Shown here: positions 18,235-27,543 of the stretch, piece after piece
Layout of the letters: each line of letters opens with the position of its first letter
Numbering within the stretch: position 1 is the stretch's first letter
NCBI RefSeq assembly: GCF_001427225.1
Contig: NZ_LMFH01000005.1
Coordinates: forward strand, 327,045-391,044
From: Lysobacter sp. Root494
Lineage (GTDB): Bacteria > Pseudomonadota > Gammaproteobacteria > Xanthomonadales > Xanthomonadaceae
DNA: 64,000 nt
Direction of reading: 5' to 3'
Translations under genes and position numbers: made by a program
Notes under the pieces: model-generated
The model's input: the letters and a program-made list of their open reading frames with translations, nothing else
Told to the model about the DNA's origin: nothing
Database searches by the model: none

Positions 18235-19968
18235 ATGTGTTCCATCCTCGGCATTTTCGGCCTGCAGGCCAGTGACGATTCCCACCAGCTGCGAAGGCGC
18301 GCGCTGGAACTCTCCCAGCGCCAGCGCCACCGCGGGCCCGACTGGAGCGGCGTGCACCAGGACGAGGGCGCGATCCTCGTGCACGAACGCCTGGCGATCG
18401 TCGATCCGGCGGGAGGCTCGCAGCCGTTGCGTTCGGAAGATGGCGGGCTGGTGCTCGCGGTCAACGGCGAGATCTACAACCACCGCGAACTCGAAAAGCA
18501 GTTGGCTAAGCCGTACGCCTTCCAGACCGGCTCCGACTGCGAGGTGATCAACGCGCTGTATCGGTCGGAAGAAGACGTTTCGACCTGGCTCAACGCGCTC
18601 AACGGCATCTTCGCATTCGCGCTGTGGGACCGCGCGACGCAACGCTTCATCATCGCGCGCGATCCGATGGGCGTGTGTCCGCTGTACTGGGGGCACGACA
18701 GCGACGGCCGGCTTTGCGTCGCGTCGGAGATGAAGGCGCTGGCCGATGTCTGCGCGGATGTCGCGCAGTTTCCACCGGGGCATTACTACGACAGTGCGCT
18801 GGTGCCGGAAAGCAGCGGAGCAAGCTCCGCAGGACAAGGCGGTGGGCTGGTGAAGTACTACGTGAAGCCGTGGCGCGACTACGCCGCGACGCAGGACGTC
18901 GAAGTCGCGAAGCAGGAACTGCGCGAAGCCTTCGAACGCGCGGTGCACCGGCAGCTGATGACCGACGTGCCTTACGGCGTGCTGTTGTCCGGCGGGCTGG
19001 ATTCCTCTTTGGTAGCTGCTGTAGCGGCGCGCTACGCACGCCATCGCGTCGAAGAGGACGACAAGGCCGAAGCCTGGTGGCCGCGCCTGCATTCGTTCGC
19101 GATCGGCCTGGAAGGTTCGCCCGACCTCGCCGCGGCGGAAATCGCGGCGAAGGCGCTGGGGACCGTGCATCACGGCTTCACCTACACCTTCGAGGAAGGC
19201 CTCGATGCATTGCCGGAGGTGATCCGCCACGTCGAGACCTACGACGTCACCACGATCCGCGCGTCGACGCCGATGTTCCTGCTCGCACGCCGGATCAAGG
19301 CGATGGGCGTGAAGATGGTGCTGTCGGGCGAGGGCAGCGACGAGGTGTTCGGCGGTTATCTGTATTTCCACAAGGCGCCGAACGCGCGCGAGTTCCACGA
19401 GGAAACCATCCGCAAGCTCGACGCGCTGTACAACTACGACTGCCTGCGCGCGAACAAGTCGATGATGGCGTGGGGGGTCGAACCACGCGTGCCCTTCCTC
19501 GACGTCGAATTCCTCGACGTGGCGATGCGCATGGATGCGAAGTTCAAGATGGCGGGTCTCGGTCCGGACGGCCGCAAGCGCATCGAGAAGTCGATCCTGC
19601 GCGAGGCATTCGAGGGCTATCTGCCCGATTCCATCCTGTGGCGGCAGAAGGAGCAGTTCAGCGACGGCGTCGGCTACGGCTGGATCGACGGGTTGAAGGC
19701 GCATGCCGAGGCACAGGTGAGCGACCGCGTGTTCGCCGCAGCGGCGAGCCGCTTCCCGGTGAATCCGCCGCAGACGAAGGAGGCGTATCTGTATCGCCAC
19801 GTCTTCGAGCAGTTCTTCCCCGGCGTGGCCTGCGCGCAGACGGTGCCGGGCGGCAAGTCGATCGCGTGTTCGTCGCCCGCGGCAATCGCATGGGACGCGG
19901 CGTTCGCGAAGATGGCCGATCCGTCGGGGCGCGCGGTGGCGGGGGTGCACGAAGCGGCGCTGGCCTGA
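18235..19968 (+). CDS. asnB: Asparagine synthase B (glutamine-hydrolysing)
   Basis: A 577-residue two-domain enzyme making Asn from Asp, ATP and glutamine. The N-terminal Cys2 (MCSILGIFG) is the glutaminase nucleophile, supported by RHRGPDWSG, HERLAIVDP and NGEIYNH. The synthetase domain carries the PP-loop LLSGGLDSSLVAAVAA and LSGEGSDEVFGGYLYF. AGGAG lies 8 nt upstream of the ATG. Around residue 190 a short Ser/Gly-rich insert (ESSGASSAGQGGG) is encoded by a palindrome that also occurs outside genes at 34250-34265. Expression is probably controlled by the Asn-codon attenuator upstream. Confidence 0.96.
   Translation: MCSILGIFGLQASDDSHQLRRRALELSQRQRHRGPDWSGVHQDEGAILVHERLAIVDPAGGSQPLRSEDGGLVLAVNGEIYNHRELEKQLAKPYAFQTGSDCEVINALYRSEEDVSTWLNALNGIFAFALWDRATQRFIIARDPMGVCPLYWGHDSDGRLCVASEMKALADVCADVAQFPPGHYYDSALVPESSGASSAGQGGGLVKYYVKPWRDYAATQDVEVAKQELREAFERAVHRQLMTDVPYGVLLSGGLDSSLVAAVAARYARHRVEEDDKAEAWWPRLHSFAIGLEGSPDLAAAEIAAKALGTVHHGFTYTFEEGLDALPEVIRHVETYDVTTIRASTPMFLLARRIKAMGVKMVLSGEGSDEVFGGYLYFHKAPNAREFHEETIRKLDALYNYDCLRANKSMMAWGVEPRVPFLDVEFLDVAMRMDAKFKMAGLGPDGRKRIEKSILREAFEGYLPDSILWRQKEQFSDGVGYGWIDGLKAHAEAQVSDRVFAAAASRFPVNPPQTKEAYLYRHVFEQFFPGVACAQTVPGGKSIACSSPAAIAWDAAFAKMADPSGRAVAGVHEAALA
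18815..18830. repeat. 16-bp palindromic repeat inside asnB
   Basis: GCGGAGCAAGCTCCGC is identical to the intergenic copy at 34250-34265. Here it lies in frame within asnB and encodes part of a Ser/Gly-rich loop between the two domains. Confidence 0.75.
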
Positions 19969-19995
19969 AAGGACAGGCTTGAAAGAGCCGGCCTG

Positions 19996-20335
19996 ACCTT
20001 CCGCGCGAGCATCCGGCGCCTTCGATCGGGCATCCAGGTGCTCGCGCGAGGGCGAAATCGGCTCGCGCGCGAGCCGGAAATGCTCGCTCGCGAGCCCGGA
20101 TGTGCCCGCCGCGAGCCTGGCGCGCCCGCGCGAGGGCGCGGCGTGCCCGCGCATGGGCACCAGGATGCTCGCGGGCAGGCAGGAAGGTGCTCGCGCGCGA
20201 CCATAAAACGCTCGCGGCCGGGCAAAAGACGCTCGCGCGCGGGCGCCGGACGGCTCGACGGAGGGCGCCGGAAGCTCGCGCAACGGCGCCGCAGCCCGCT
20301 GCCAGGCCCGGGCGGCCGTCCATCACGCGCCGGGG
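19996..20335. repeat. Array of about 15 degenerate semi-palindromic units spaced 20-22 bp
   Basis: Units begin near 20018, 20040, 20061, 20082, 20104, 20124, 20145, 20167, 20189, 20210, 20231, 20253, 20274, 20294 and 20315. An earlier degenerate unit may begin at about 19996. The best units read GCTCGCGCGCGAGC followed by a CCGGAAAT-like spacer. Mean spacing is about 21.2 bp. The array fills the whole gap between asnB and the GGDEF-EAL gene. Because unit length drifts by single bases while staying near 21, the constraint looks like DNA helical phase rather than codons, although one reading frame stays open through it. A protein-binding array or a minisatellite is possible. Confidence 0.75.
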
Positions 20336-20349
20336 CGTTGAATAGAGAG

Positions 20350-23322
20350 ATGGCCAGTTCGCTACCGACGTCGGACGGGCACGGTCGCTCCGGGCCGGCG
20401 CCCGTGCGCGTCCTGGAAGGTGTATCGATTCCCCCGGCCCCCTCGAAGGCGGGCGAGATCGACGCGCTGGTCCTGCGCATGGCCGAAACGGTGTTCGGAT
20501 GCCGCGATGCGCGCCTGGTATGGGTGTCCGGGCTGGACCGGCGCGGGCGGCTGCGGCGGCACCAGTGGCCGACCACGCCGCTGTCGCAGGAAGAAGCCAC
20601 GCTGATCGAAGCGGCGCTGGCGCACCGGGGCTGCGTCGCGGGCGAGGCGCGCGGCGGATGGCTGCGGATCGCCCACGCGCTGGGCTATGCCGAAGCCGTC
20701 TTCCTTGCGCAATGGCCGGAGGCATGCGCGCAGCCCGGACGCGTGCCGGCGGGGCTGACCGACTTCCTCGCCCTGCTGGCCTCGCGCATGCGCGTCGAGA
20801 TCGAACTCGCCGCCGCGCGCAACGCCACCGGGCGCATGGAGAAGGCCGCGCAACTGCAGAACGCGCTGTATTCGATCGCCGACCTCGCCAGCAGCGGGCT
20901 GGACATGGTGGAAATGTTGCGCCGGACCCACGCGGTGGTCGCCAGGCTGATGTACGCGGAGAACTTCTTCATCGCGCTGTACCACCCCGAACACGACACG
21001 GTGCGCTTCGTGTACTTCGCCGACGAGAAGGATCGCGATGCCGAAGAGGTCGGCGAGGAGATACCGGCCGCCAGGATGGAGAACAGCCTGACCATGGCCG
21101 TGATCCGCAACGGGTCGCCGGCGATGGGAGCCTCGGAGCAATTGCGCGAACAGTTCGGCATCGCGCCCTCGTACGAATTCGGTCCCGACAGCGCCGACTG
21201 GCTCGGCGTGCCGATGGTCGCCGATGGCGTGGTGCGCGGCGCCGTGGTGGTGCAGAGCTACGACGTCGCCACGCGCTACACCGAGGAAGATCGCGCCCTG
21301 CTGGGTTTCGTCGCGCAGCACATCCTGACCGCACTGCAGCGCAAGCAGGCCCAGGAAGACCTCGAGCGGCACGTCGAGGAGCGCACGCGCGCGCTGACCA
21401 CGGAAGTGATCGAGCGGCAGCGCGGCGAAAAGCTGCAGGCCGCCCTCTACAGCATCGCCGATCTCGCCAGCGGCGAACTCGACATGACCGAGATGCTTCG
21501 CCGCATCCACGAAATCGTCGCGGAGCTGATGTACGCGCGCAACCTGATCATCGCGCTGCACAACCCGGAACGCGAAACGCTCCGCTTCATCTACCACGCC
21601 GACGAAAAGGACCCGGGCCTCGTCGATCCGGAAATCGAGGTCCCCGAAGCGGCGATGCGCGACACCATCACCTTGGGCGTGATCCGCAGCGGCCGCGTGG
21701 TAATGGGCCGCCCGGCGAAGGTCGCCGTGCAGCTGGGCATTCCCGAAGGAGTGTTCGTCGGCGCCGTCTCCGAGGACGTGCTCGGCGTCCCGATGGTGTC
21801 CGAGGGCATCGTGCGCGGCGCGGTGCTCGTCCAGAGTTACGACGCGTCCGAGCGCTATGCCGAGGAAGACCGCGTCCTGCTGGCCTACGTGGCGCAGCAC
21901 ATCCTTACCGCGCTCGATCGCAAGCAGGCCCAGGCCGAACTGGAACACCGCGTGGCGGACCGCACGCGCAAGCTCGCCCTGGTCGTGGGCGAACTGCGCG
22001 AACAGATCGGCGAGCGCGAACGCGTCGAACGGCAGCTGATGCATGAAACCATGCACGACTCGCTCACCGGCCTGCCAAACCGCAGCTTCCTTTACGACGC
22101 GCTGGAACGGGCATTGGCGCGGATGTCCCGCGACCCGGAGCACCGCTTCGCCGTGCTGTTCCTGGACCTCGACCGTTTCAAGGTGGTCAACGACAGCGTC
22201 GGCCACCTCGCGGGCGACGAGATGCTGAAGGAAGCGGGCGCGCGGCTCGCATCCTGCGTGCGTCCATTCGACGTGGTGGCGCGATTGGGCGGCGACGAAT
22301 TCGCGGTGGTACTGGAGGACGTCAACCTGCCGGAGGAAGCCTGCCACGTGGCGCAGCGCGCGATCGCATCCCTGAGCCAGCCAATGCACATCGGCGGCAA
22401 GGAGCTGTTCACGTCGGTAAGCATCGGCATCGCGCTGGGCCACTCGCGCTACCAGCGCGCGGAAGAGCTCCTGCGGGATGCGGATGTCGCGATGTACCGC
22501 GCCAAGGCGCACGGACGCCAGCGCTTCGAGATCTTCGACGAGCGCCTCCACCAGGAAGCATTGCAGTTGCTGGAACTGGAGAGCGACCTGCGCCACGCCA
22601 TCCAGCGCTCCGAGTTCGAGCCGCATTTCCAGCCGATCGTGCGCCTGGATGACCGGCAGGTGGTGGGCTACGAAGCCCTGCTGCGTTGGCGTCATCCGCG
22701 ACGTGGCCTGCTGCTGCCGGGAACCTTCCTGGGCGTGGCGGAGGAGACCGGCAGCGTCGAGCAGATCGACTGGCAGATGTTCGAGAAGACCTGCAGTGCG
22801 ATCGACGTGCTCGGCGAAGACAGTGCCTACATCACCCTCAATGTGTCGCCGCGCCACTTTCGCTCACCGCTGCTGGCCGGGCAGATGCTGCAACTGCTGG
22901 ACGCGCACCACCTGCCGCACGACCGCGTGCGCCTGGAGGTCACCGAGGGCGCGCTGCTCGACAACCCGGAGCAGGTGCGCGCCACACTGGAAGCCCTGCG
23001 CGACGCCGGCGTCCTCGCCGCGCTGGACGACTTCGGCACCGGTTATTCGTCGCTGAGCTACCTGCACCGGTTCCCGTTGCATTCGCTCAAGATCGACCGC
23101 TCGTTCGTGAGCGCGCTGCAGACCGGCGAGCGCGGCGGCAGCGCGGCCGTGGTGCGCGCGGTGCTGGCGATGGCGCGCACGCTGGGCATGGACGTGATCG
23201 CCGAGGGCATCGAGACCGACGAGCAGCGCGACTGCCTGCTGGAGATCGGCTGCGAGCTGGGGCAGGGTTTCCTGTTCTCGCGCGCGCGACCGGCGGCGGA
23301 GTGGGCGATGCGGGGGCATTGA
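20350..23322 (+). CDS. GAF-GAF-GGDEF-EAL cyclic-di-GMP signalling protein
   Basis: A 990-residue cytosolic protein without membrane segments. Two closely similar GAF modules span about residues 177-330 and 371-525 (both contain DLAS-x-LDM-x-EMLRR and LGVPMV..G-VRGAV-VQSYD), each followed by a short coiled segment. The GGDEF domain (about 570-730) has intact RLGGDEFAVVL and an I-site RPFD five residues upstream. The EAL domain (about 745-985) has GYEALLRW, DDFGTGYSSLSYL, KIDRSFV and EGIET. Both cyclase and phosphodiesterase activities are therefore possible. The start at ATG 20350 follows AGAGAG; a longer frame open to 20038 runs through the repeat array and is rejected. Confidence 0.93.
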   Translation: MASSLPTSDGHGRSGPAPVRVLEGVSIPPAPSKAGEIDALVLRMAETVFGCRDARLVWVSGLDRRGRLRRHQWPTTPLSQEEATLIEAALAHRGCVAGEARGGWLRIAHALGYAEAVFLAQWPEACAQPGRVPAGLTDFLALLASRMRVEIELAAARNATGRMEKAAQLQNALYSIADLASSGLDMVEMLRRTHAVVARLMYAENFFIALYHPEHDTVRFVYFADEKDRDAEEVGEEIPAARMENSLTMAVIRNGSPAMGASEQLREQFGIAPSYEFGPDSADWLGVPMVADGVVRGAVVVQSYDVATRYTEEDRALLGFVAQHILTALQRKQAQEDLERHVEERTRALTTEVIERQRGEKLQAALYSIADLASGELDMTEMLRRIHEIVAELMYARNLIIALHNPERETLRFIYHADEKDPGLVDPEIEVPEAAMRDTITLGVIRSGRVVMGRPAKVAVQLGIPEGVFVGAVSEDVLGVPMVSEGIVRGAVLVQSYDASERYAEEDRVLLAYVAQHILTALDRKQAQAELEHRVADRTRKLALVVGELREQIGERERVERQLMHETMHDSLTGLPNRSFLYDALERALARMSRDPEHRFAVLFLDLDRFKVVNDSVGHLAGDEMLKEAGARLASCVRPFDVVARLGGDEFAVVLEDVNLPEEACHVAQRAIASLSQPMHIGGKELFTSVSIGIALGHSRYQRAEELLRDADVAMYRAKAHGRQRFEIFDERLHQEALQLLELESDLRHAIQRSEFEPHFQPIVRLDDRQVVGYEALLRWRHPRRGLLLPGTFLGVAEETGSVEQIDWQMFEKTCSAIDVLGEDSAYITLNVSPRHFRSPLLAGQMLQLLDAHHLPHDRVRLEVTEGALLDNPEQVRATLEALRDAGVLAALDDFGTGYSSLSYLHRFPLHSLKIDRSFVSALQTGERGGSAAVVRAVLAMARTLGMDVIAEGIETDEQRDCLLEIGCELGQGFLFSRARPAAEWAMRGH

Positions 23323-23454
23323 GGTGCGCAGGACCCGCGGGCAATACGAAACTGCCTTGGTGCGCGCTGATGCGGTCCTTCGATTTCAGCTAGGGACGAA
23401 CGGGAGCCGCCGCTGTTTCCGGGTCTTTTTGCAGCCACTGACGCGGCGGAACAG

Positions 23455-23507
23455 AACCCGTTCGTGTTGAGCCAGCGAAGCGCAGCTTCGCGGAGTCGAA
23501 ACACGAC
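23455..23507. repeat. Dispersed-repeat-like palindrome downstream of tpm
   Basis: The segment GCGAAGCGCAGCTTCGC is flanked by CCCGTTCGTGTTGAGC and GAGTCGAAACACG. It resembles the short palindromic elements common in Xanthomonadaceae intergenic DNA. The rest of 23323-23508 holds nothing recognisable. Confidence 0.45.
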
Positions 23508-23508
23508 G

Positions 23509-24165
23509 TCAGCGCCGCACCAGCCGGTAGACCACCGTGTCGAGCGCGGTAACGCCTTCGGCAGCGAAAGAGGGCTGCTGCTCGATGATGTCGCGGCGCT
23601 CCAGCACTTCGACGTGCCAGTGTTCGTCGAACAGTTCGCGGACTTCCGCTTCGGTCACGGAAAACGGCGGGCCCTGTTTCTCGCGTTGCGGGTATTCGAG
23701 CGTGATCAGCAGGCCGCGGCAGCCTTGCGGCAATAGCGGATAGATCTCCTGCGCATAACGGCGGCGAAGCTCGGGTGGCAGCGCAATCAGCGCGGCGCGG
23801 TCGAATACGACGCTGCAATCGGCCAGCGCTTCCGCATCGAGCGCGAACGCGTCGCCGCGGATGATCTCCACGCCGCCGGCGACGTAATGCGTGCCGTAGC
23901 GGGACTCGCTCACTTCCGGCAGGAGGCCGTGCTCTTCGATGAACTGGTCGACGGCGAGTTGCGATAGTTCCACCGCCAGCACGCGATAGCCCTGCGACGC
24001 GAACCAGGCGATGTCGAGCGACTTGCCGGCCAGCGGGACGAACACCTTCGCACCCACCGGCATGCCGAGCGCTGGCCAGTGCTTGAGCAGCAGCGGCGTC
24101 GGCTTGTCCTGGTGGAAGCCGATCTGGTTGTCTTGCCAGCGCTGGAGCCAGAAATCCGGGTGCAT
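23509..24165 (-). CDS. tpm: Thiopurine S-methyltransferase family protein
   Basis: A 218-residue SAM-dependent methyltransferase. The N-terminus MHPDFWLQRWQDNQIGFHQ and the SAM-binding motif VFVPLAGKSLDIAWFASQGYRVLAVELS match bacterial TPMT, which methylates thiopurines and, in bacteria, selenium and tellurium oxyanions. ATG 24165 gives the family length; an upstream in-frame ATG at 24192 would add nine residues. It lies downstream of parC on the same strand, separated by a long inverted repeat. Confidence 0.93.
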   Translation of the reverse strand: MHPDFWLQRWQDNQIGFHQDKPTPLLLKHWPALGMPVGAKVFVPLAGKSLDIAWFASQGYRVLAVELSQLAVDQFIEEHGLLPEVSESRYGTHYVAGGVEIIRGDAFALDAEALADCSVVFDRAALIALPPELRRRYAQEIYPLLPQGCRGLLITLEYPQREKQGPPFSVTEAEVRELFDEHWHVEVLERRDIIEQQPSFAAEGVTALDTVVYRLVRR

Positions 24166-24233
24166 GTGCTTCTTGCCTAGGCTCCCGGCCATTCGTCGAG
24201 GGCGAGAGGAGATGGGGAGTGCTTTTTTTGCTC

Positions 24234-24326
24234 GTCATTCCCGCGGAAGCGGGAATCCAGTGACTCTGCTTTTTGCGGTAATCGTTACGAGCAAAGTCAC
24301 TGGATTCCTGCTTCCGCAGGAATGAC
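24234..24326. repeat. Long inverted repeat of the GTCATTCCCGC family between parC and tpm
   Basis: Arms of about 35 bp (24234-24270 and 24290-24326) match with a few differences. Each starts as GTCATTCC and contains a GGAAGCGGGAATCCAGTGACT-like core. The transcript would fold into one long hairpin between the two genes. Confidence 0.85.
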
Positions 24327-24345
24327 GGTAGCTTCATCGAACCTG

Positions 24346-26589
24346 TTACTCGACCGACAGCCCTTCCACCTTCTGCCATCCACGCGGCAACAACCCGCCG
24401 CGCGTCGCACGCGCACCGACGTATTCCTCGAGGTCCTTGAACGACAGTGACATCGTCCGCGAACCCGACTTCACCACCAGCGTGCCGCCCTGCGGCACGA
24501 CGGCGACGGCGACGACGCGTTCGGTGCCGAGCTTCGCCTTGGGGATGTCGATGATCTTGTTGCCCTTGCCCTTGTCGAGTTCCGGCAGCTCCGACACCGG
24601 GAAGGCGAGCAGGTGGCCGACGTTGGTGACGGCGACGACGCGATCCTTCTCGCCGGTCGCGACCTGCGCAGGTTGCAACACCTTTGCATTCGGCGTCAGC
24701 GAAAGCATCGCCTTGCCCGCCTTGTTGCGGCCGGTGAGGTTTTCGAAACGGGTGACGAAGCCGTAACCATGGCTCGTGGCGAGCACGAAGCGCGCGTCGT
24801 TGTCGCCGGAGGCGAGCGCCTGGAAGGATGCACCCGACACCGGCGAGAAGCGGCCCGTCAGCGGTTCGCCATTGCCGCGCGCCGAGGGCAGCGTGTGCGC
24901 GAGTGTCGAATACGACCGGCCGGTGGAGTCGAGGAACGCGACTTGCTGTGTGCTGCGTCCCTTCACCGCACCGAGCAGGCCGTCGCCTTCGCGATAGCTC
25001 AGTGCGGCAGCATCGACGTCGTGGCCCTTCGCGGCGCGCACCCATCCCTTTTCGCTGAGGACAATCGTCATCGGTTCGCTGGCGACCAGTTCGGTTTCCG
25101 ACAGTGCCTGCGCGGCTTCACGCGCGACCAGCGGCGAACGGCGCGCGTCGCCGAATTTCTTCGCGTCGGCGATGAGTTCGTCCTTCACCAGCTTCTTCAG
25201 CTTGGCCTTGCTGTCGAGCGTGGCCATGATGCGGTCGCGTTCGGCATCGAGTTCGGCTTCCTCGCCGCGGATCTTCATTTCCTCGAGGCGCGCGAGCTGG
25301 CGCAGCTTGGTTTCGAGGATGTAGTCGGCCTGGTCGTCGCTGAGCTTGAAGCGCTGGATCAGGACGGGCTTGGGCTCGTCCTCGCTGCGGATGATGCGGA
25401 TGACTTCATCGAGATTGAGGAAGGCGATCAGCAAGCCTTCCAACAGGTGCAGGCGGCGCTCGACCTTGTCGAGGCGATGCTTGAGGCGGCGCGTCACCGT
25501 GTCGGTGCGAAAGCGCAGCCACTCGCCGAGGAATGCCTTCAGCCCCTTCACCTGCGGGCGGCCTTCGAGGCTGATCACGTTGAAGTTGACGCGGAAGCTC
25601 TTCTCGAGGTCCGTGGTCGCGAACAGGTGTCCCATCAGCTGTTCGGCGTCGATCCGGTTCGAGCGCGGGATCAGCACGATGCGGGTGGGATTGGCGTGGT
25701 CGGACTCGTCGCGGATGTCTTCCAGCCACGGCAGCTTCTTTGCGCGCATCTGCGTGGCGATCTGCTCGATCACCTTGCTCGGCGACGCCTGGTAGGGCAG
25801 CGCGGTGATCACGATGTTGGCGCCGTCCTTCTGGAACACAGCGCGCGCACGCACGCTGCCCAGGCCGGTTTCGTACATCGCGATGAGGTCGCTGCGCGGC
25901 GTGATGATCTCGGCGGGCGTCGGATAGTCCGGGCCGAGGATGTGCTCGCACAGGTCGCGCGTGGTCGCGTCGGGATCATCGAGCAGGCGGATGCAGGCGC
26001 TGACGACTTCATTGAGGTTGTGCGGCGGCACGTCGGTCGCCATGCCGACGGCGATGCCAGTGGTTCCATTGAGCAGCAGGTGCGGCAGGCGCGCCGGCAT
26101 CCACGTCGGCTCTTCGAGCGTGCCGTCGAAGTTGGGATCCCAATCGACCGTGCCCTGGCCGAGTTCGCCCAGCAGCACCTCGGCGATCGGCGTGAGCTTC
26201 GATTCGGTGTAGCGCATCGCCGCGAACGACTTGGGATCGTCGCTGGAACCGAAGTTGCCCTGGCCCTCGATCAGCGGATAGCGATACGAGAACGGCTGTG
26301 CCATCAGCACCATCGCTTCGTAGCACGCGCTGTCGCCGTGCGGATGGTATTTACCGATCACGTCGCCGACGGTGCGCGCCGACTTCTTCGGCTTCGCGCC
26401 GGCGTTGAGCCCGAGCTCGCTCATCGCGTAGATGATGCGGCGCTGCACCGGCTTCAGGCCGTCGCCGAGGAAGGGCAGGGCGCGGTCGAGCACGACGTAC
26501 ATCGAGTAATCGAGGTAGGCGCGCTCGGCGTATTCGCGAAGGGGGATCTGTTCGAAGCCGTGGAAAACCGGACGGACGGTATCGCTCAT
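24346..26589 (-). CDS. parC: DNA topoisomerase IV subunit A
   Basis: A 747-residue cleavage-reunion subunit that decatenates chromosomes. The catalytic tyrosine is Y127 in AAMRYTES. The quinolone-determining segment [16 protein letters not shown] has Ser87 and Glu91, equivalent to wild-type Ser80 and Glu84 of E. coli. C-terminal beta-propeller repeats begin near residue 490. A TAGAAT -10-like box (26626-26631, minus strand) lies about 37 nt upstream of the ATG. The length is normal for ParC and shorter than GyrA. Confidence 0.96.
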   Translation of the reverse strand: MSDTVRPVFHGFEQIPLREYAERAYLDYSMYVVLDRALPFLGDGLKPVQRRIIYAMSELGLNAGAKPKKSARTVGDVIGKYHPHGDSACYEAMVLMAQPFSYRYPLIEGQGNFGSSDDPKSFAAMRYTESKLTPIAEVLLGELGQGTVDWDPNFDGTLEEPTWMPARLPHLLLNGTTGIAVGMATDVPPHNLNEVVSACIRLLDDPDATTRDLCEHILGPDYPTPAEIITPRSDLIAMYETGLGSVRARAVFQKDGANIVITALPYQASPSKVIEQIATQMRAKKLPWLEDIRDESDHANPTRIVLIPRSNRIDAEQLMGHLFATTDLEKSFRVNFNVISLEGRPQVKGLKAFLGEWLRFRTDTVTRRLKHRLDKVERRLHLLEGLLIAFLNLDEVIRIIRSEDEPKPVLIQRFKLSDDQADYILETKLRQLARLEEMKIRGEEAELDAERDRIMATLDSKAKLKKLVKDELIADAKKFGDARRSPLVAREAAQALSETELVASEPMTIVLSEKGWVRAAKGHDVDAAALSYREGDGLLGAVKGRSTQQVAFLDSTGRSYSTLAHTLPSARGNGEPLTGRFSPVSGASFQALASGDNDARFVLATSHGYGFVTRFENLTGRNKAGKAMLSLTPNAKVLQPAQVATGEKDRVVAVTNVGHLLAFPVSELPELDKGKGNKIIDIPKAKLGTERVVAVAVVPQGGTLVVKSGSRTMSLSFKDLEEYVGARATRGGLLPRGWQKVEGLSVE

Positions 26590-26666
26590 GGAGTGGTGCG
26601 AGGCCTGGAATGAAATCTGGGAGGGATTCTACCGGCGGGGCGATCCGCGCCCCGCGCGCGAGTGGA

Positions 26667-27092
26667 TTACCGGTGAAGTTCGCCCGCGGCTTCGGGCTGG
26701 TAGCGGATCGAAAGCACGCGCAGGCCGACGTCGCCGCCCGGCGCGGGCCAGCGGATCGAATCGCCGACGCGCAGGCCGAGCAGCGCGCTGCCGACGGGCG
26801 CGAGGATGGACACGTTGTCGGCACTGCCATCGGCATCGCGCGGATAGACGAGGGTGATTTCGCGCTCGCTGCCGTCGTTGAGGACGAAGCGCGCGGTGGA
26901 ATTCATGGTGATGACGTCGGGCGGCATCTGCGCCGGTTCAACGATGTCGGCGCGCTCCAGTTCGGCACGCAGGGCGGCGACGTCATGGTGTTCCGCGGCC
27001 GGGGATTCGAGCAGCACTTCGATGCGCTCGCAGTCGAGTCGGGACACGAGGATGGCGGGGGTGATGGGTTCGTTCAGGCGTTCTGCGTGCAT
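26667..27092 (-). CDS. rnk: Regulator of nucleoside diphosphate kinase, GreA-like C-domain
   Basis: A 141-residue Rnk-family protein. It has a short N-terminal helical part and a C-terminal GreA/GreB-like domain (NSTARFVLNDGSEREITLVYPRDADGSADNVSILAPVGSALLGLRVGD). Rnk binds RNA polymerase and was first described as a suppressor affecting NDP kinase levels. TGGAG lies about 7 nt upstream of the ATG. It stands 77 bp upstream of parC on the same strand. Confidence 0.92.
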   Translation of the reverse strand: MHAERLNEPITPAILVSRLDCERIEVLLESPAAEHHDVAALRAELERADIVEPAQMPPDVITMNSTARFVLNDGSEREITLVYPRDADGSADNVSILAPVGSALLGLRVGDSIRWPAPGGDVGLRVLSIRYQPEAAGELHR

Positions 27093-27245
27093 GGCGGCTC
27101 CAGGAGAAACGGTCCAAAAGAGAACGGGCGGCGCACCGGGTGCGTCGCCCGTAGTCGGGATGTGGATCGACCATAGCCCCGAAGCGGAGCACCTTCAACA
27201 TGCCCGCGACGAAGCGGCAAGACAGGCAACGGGATGAGTTGCGAC

Positions 27246-27277
27246 AAAAGAAAAAGCCCCGCATTTCTGCGGGGCTT
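27246..27277 (-). terminator. Intrinsic terminator of tRNA-Leu
   Basis: On the minus strand AAGCCCCGC and GCGGGGCTT flank a 6-nt loop and are followed by TTTTCTTTTG. The stem begins about 15 nt after the tRNA CCA end. Confidence 0.8.
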
Positions 27278-27291
27278 CATCTCGAACTCGT

Positions 27292-27376
<85 letters not shown>

Positions 27377-27409
27377 ATTCGCGTCGGCTGGCGCCGTGCG
27401 AGGCCGCGT

Positions 27410-27438
27410 ATGTTGCGGTGCAAGGGCGCGCTTGTCAA
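27410..27438 (-). promoter_or_regulatory. Sigma70-type promoter of tRNA-Leu
   Basis: A consensus TTGACA (27433-27438, minus strand) is followed after 17 bp by CAACAT (27410-27415). Transcription would start about 25 nt before the mature tRNA. Confidence 0.6.
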
Positions 27439-27543
27439 CGATGCGTTAGGTGGCCTTTCATCGGGCGTTACCGGCGACATTCCTCATAGCGGCTTCGCGG
27501 GCGCTCCGACCTCGCCTTCATGGCGATATGCGACCATGCCGCG

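Noticed and set aside
18202-20283. A 693-codon minus-strand frame with an Arg/Ala-rich repetitive N-terminus across asnB and the 21-bp array.
   Set aside because: The repetition comes from the DNA array, the rest is antisense to asnB, and no protein family is recognisable.
19996-20335. The 21-bp array as a CRISPR array.
   Set aside because: Units are degenerate, no uniform unique spacers separate identical repeats, and no cas genes are present.
20038-20349. An N-terminal extension of the GGDEF-EAL protein through the repeat array, giving heptad-like units.
   Set aside because: Unit lengths vary between 20, 21 and 22 bp, which is not compatible with selection on codons, and a start with an SD-like AGAGAG exists at 20350.
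20362-22857. An 831-codon minus-strand frame opposite the GGDEF-EAL gene.
   Set aside because: It is the complement shadow of a clearly conserved multi-domain protein and has no motifs of its own.
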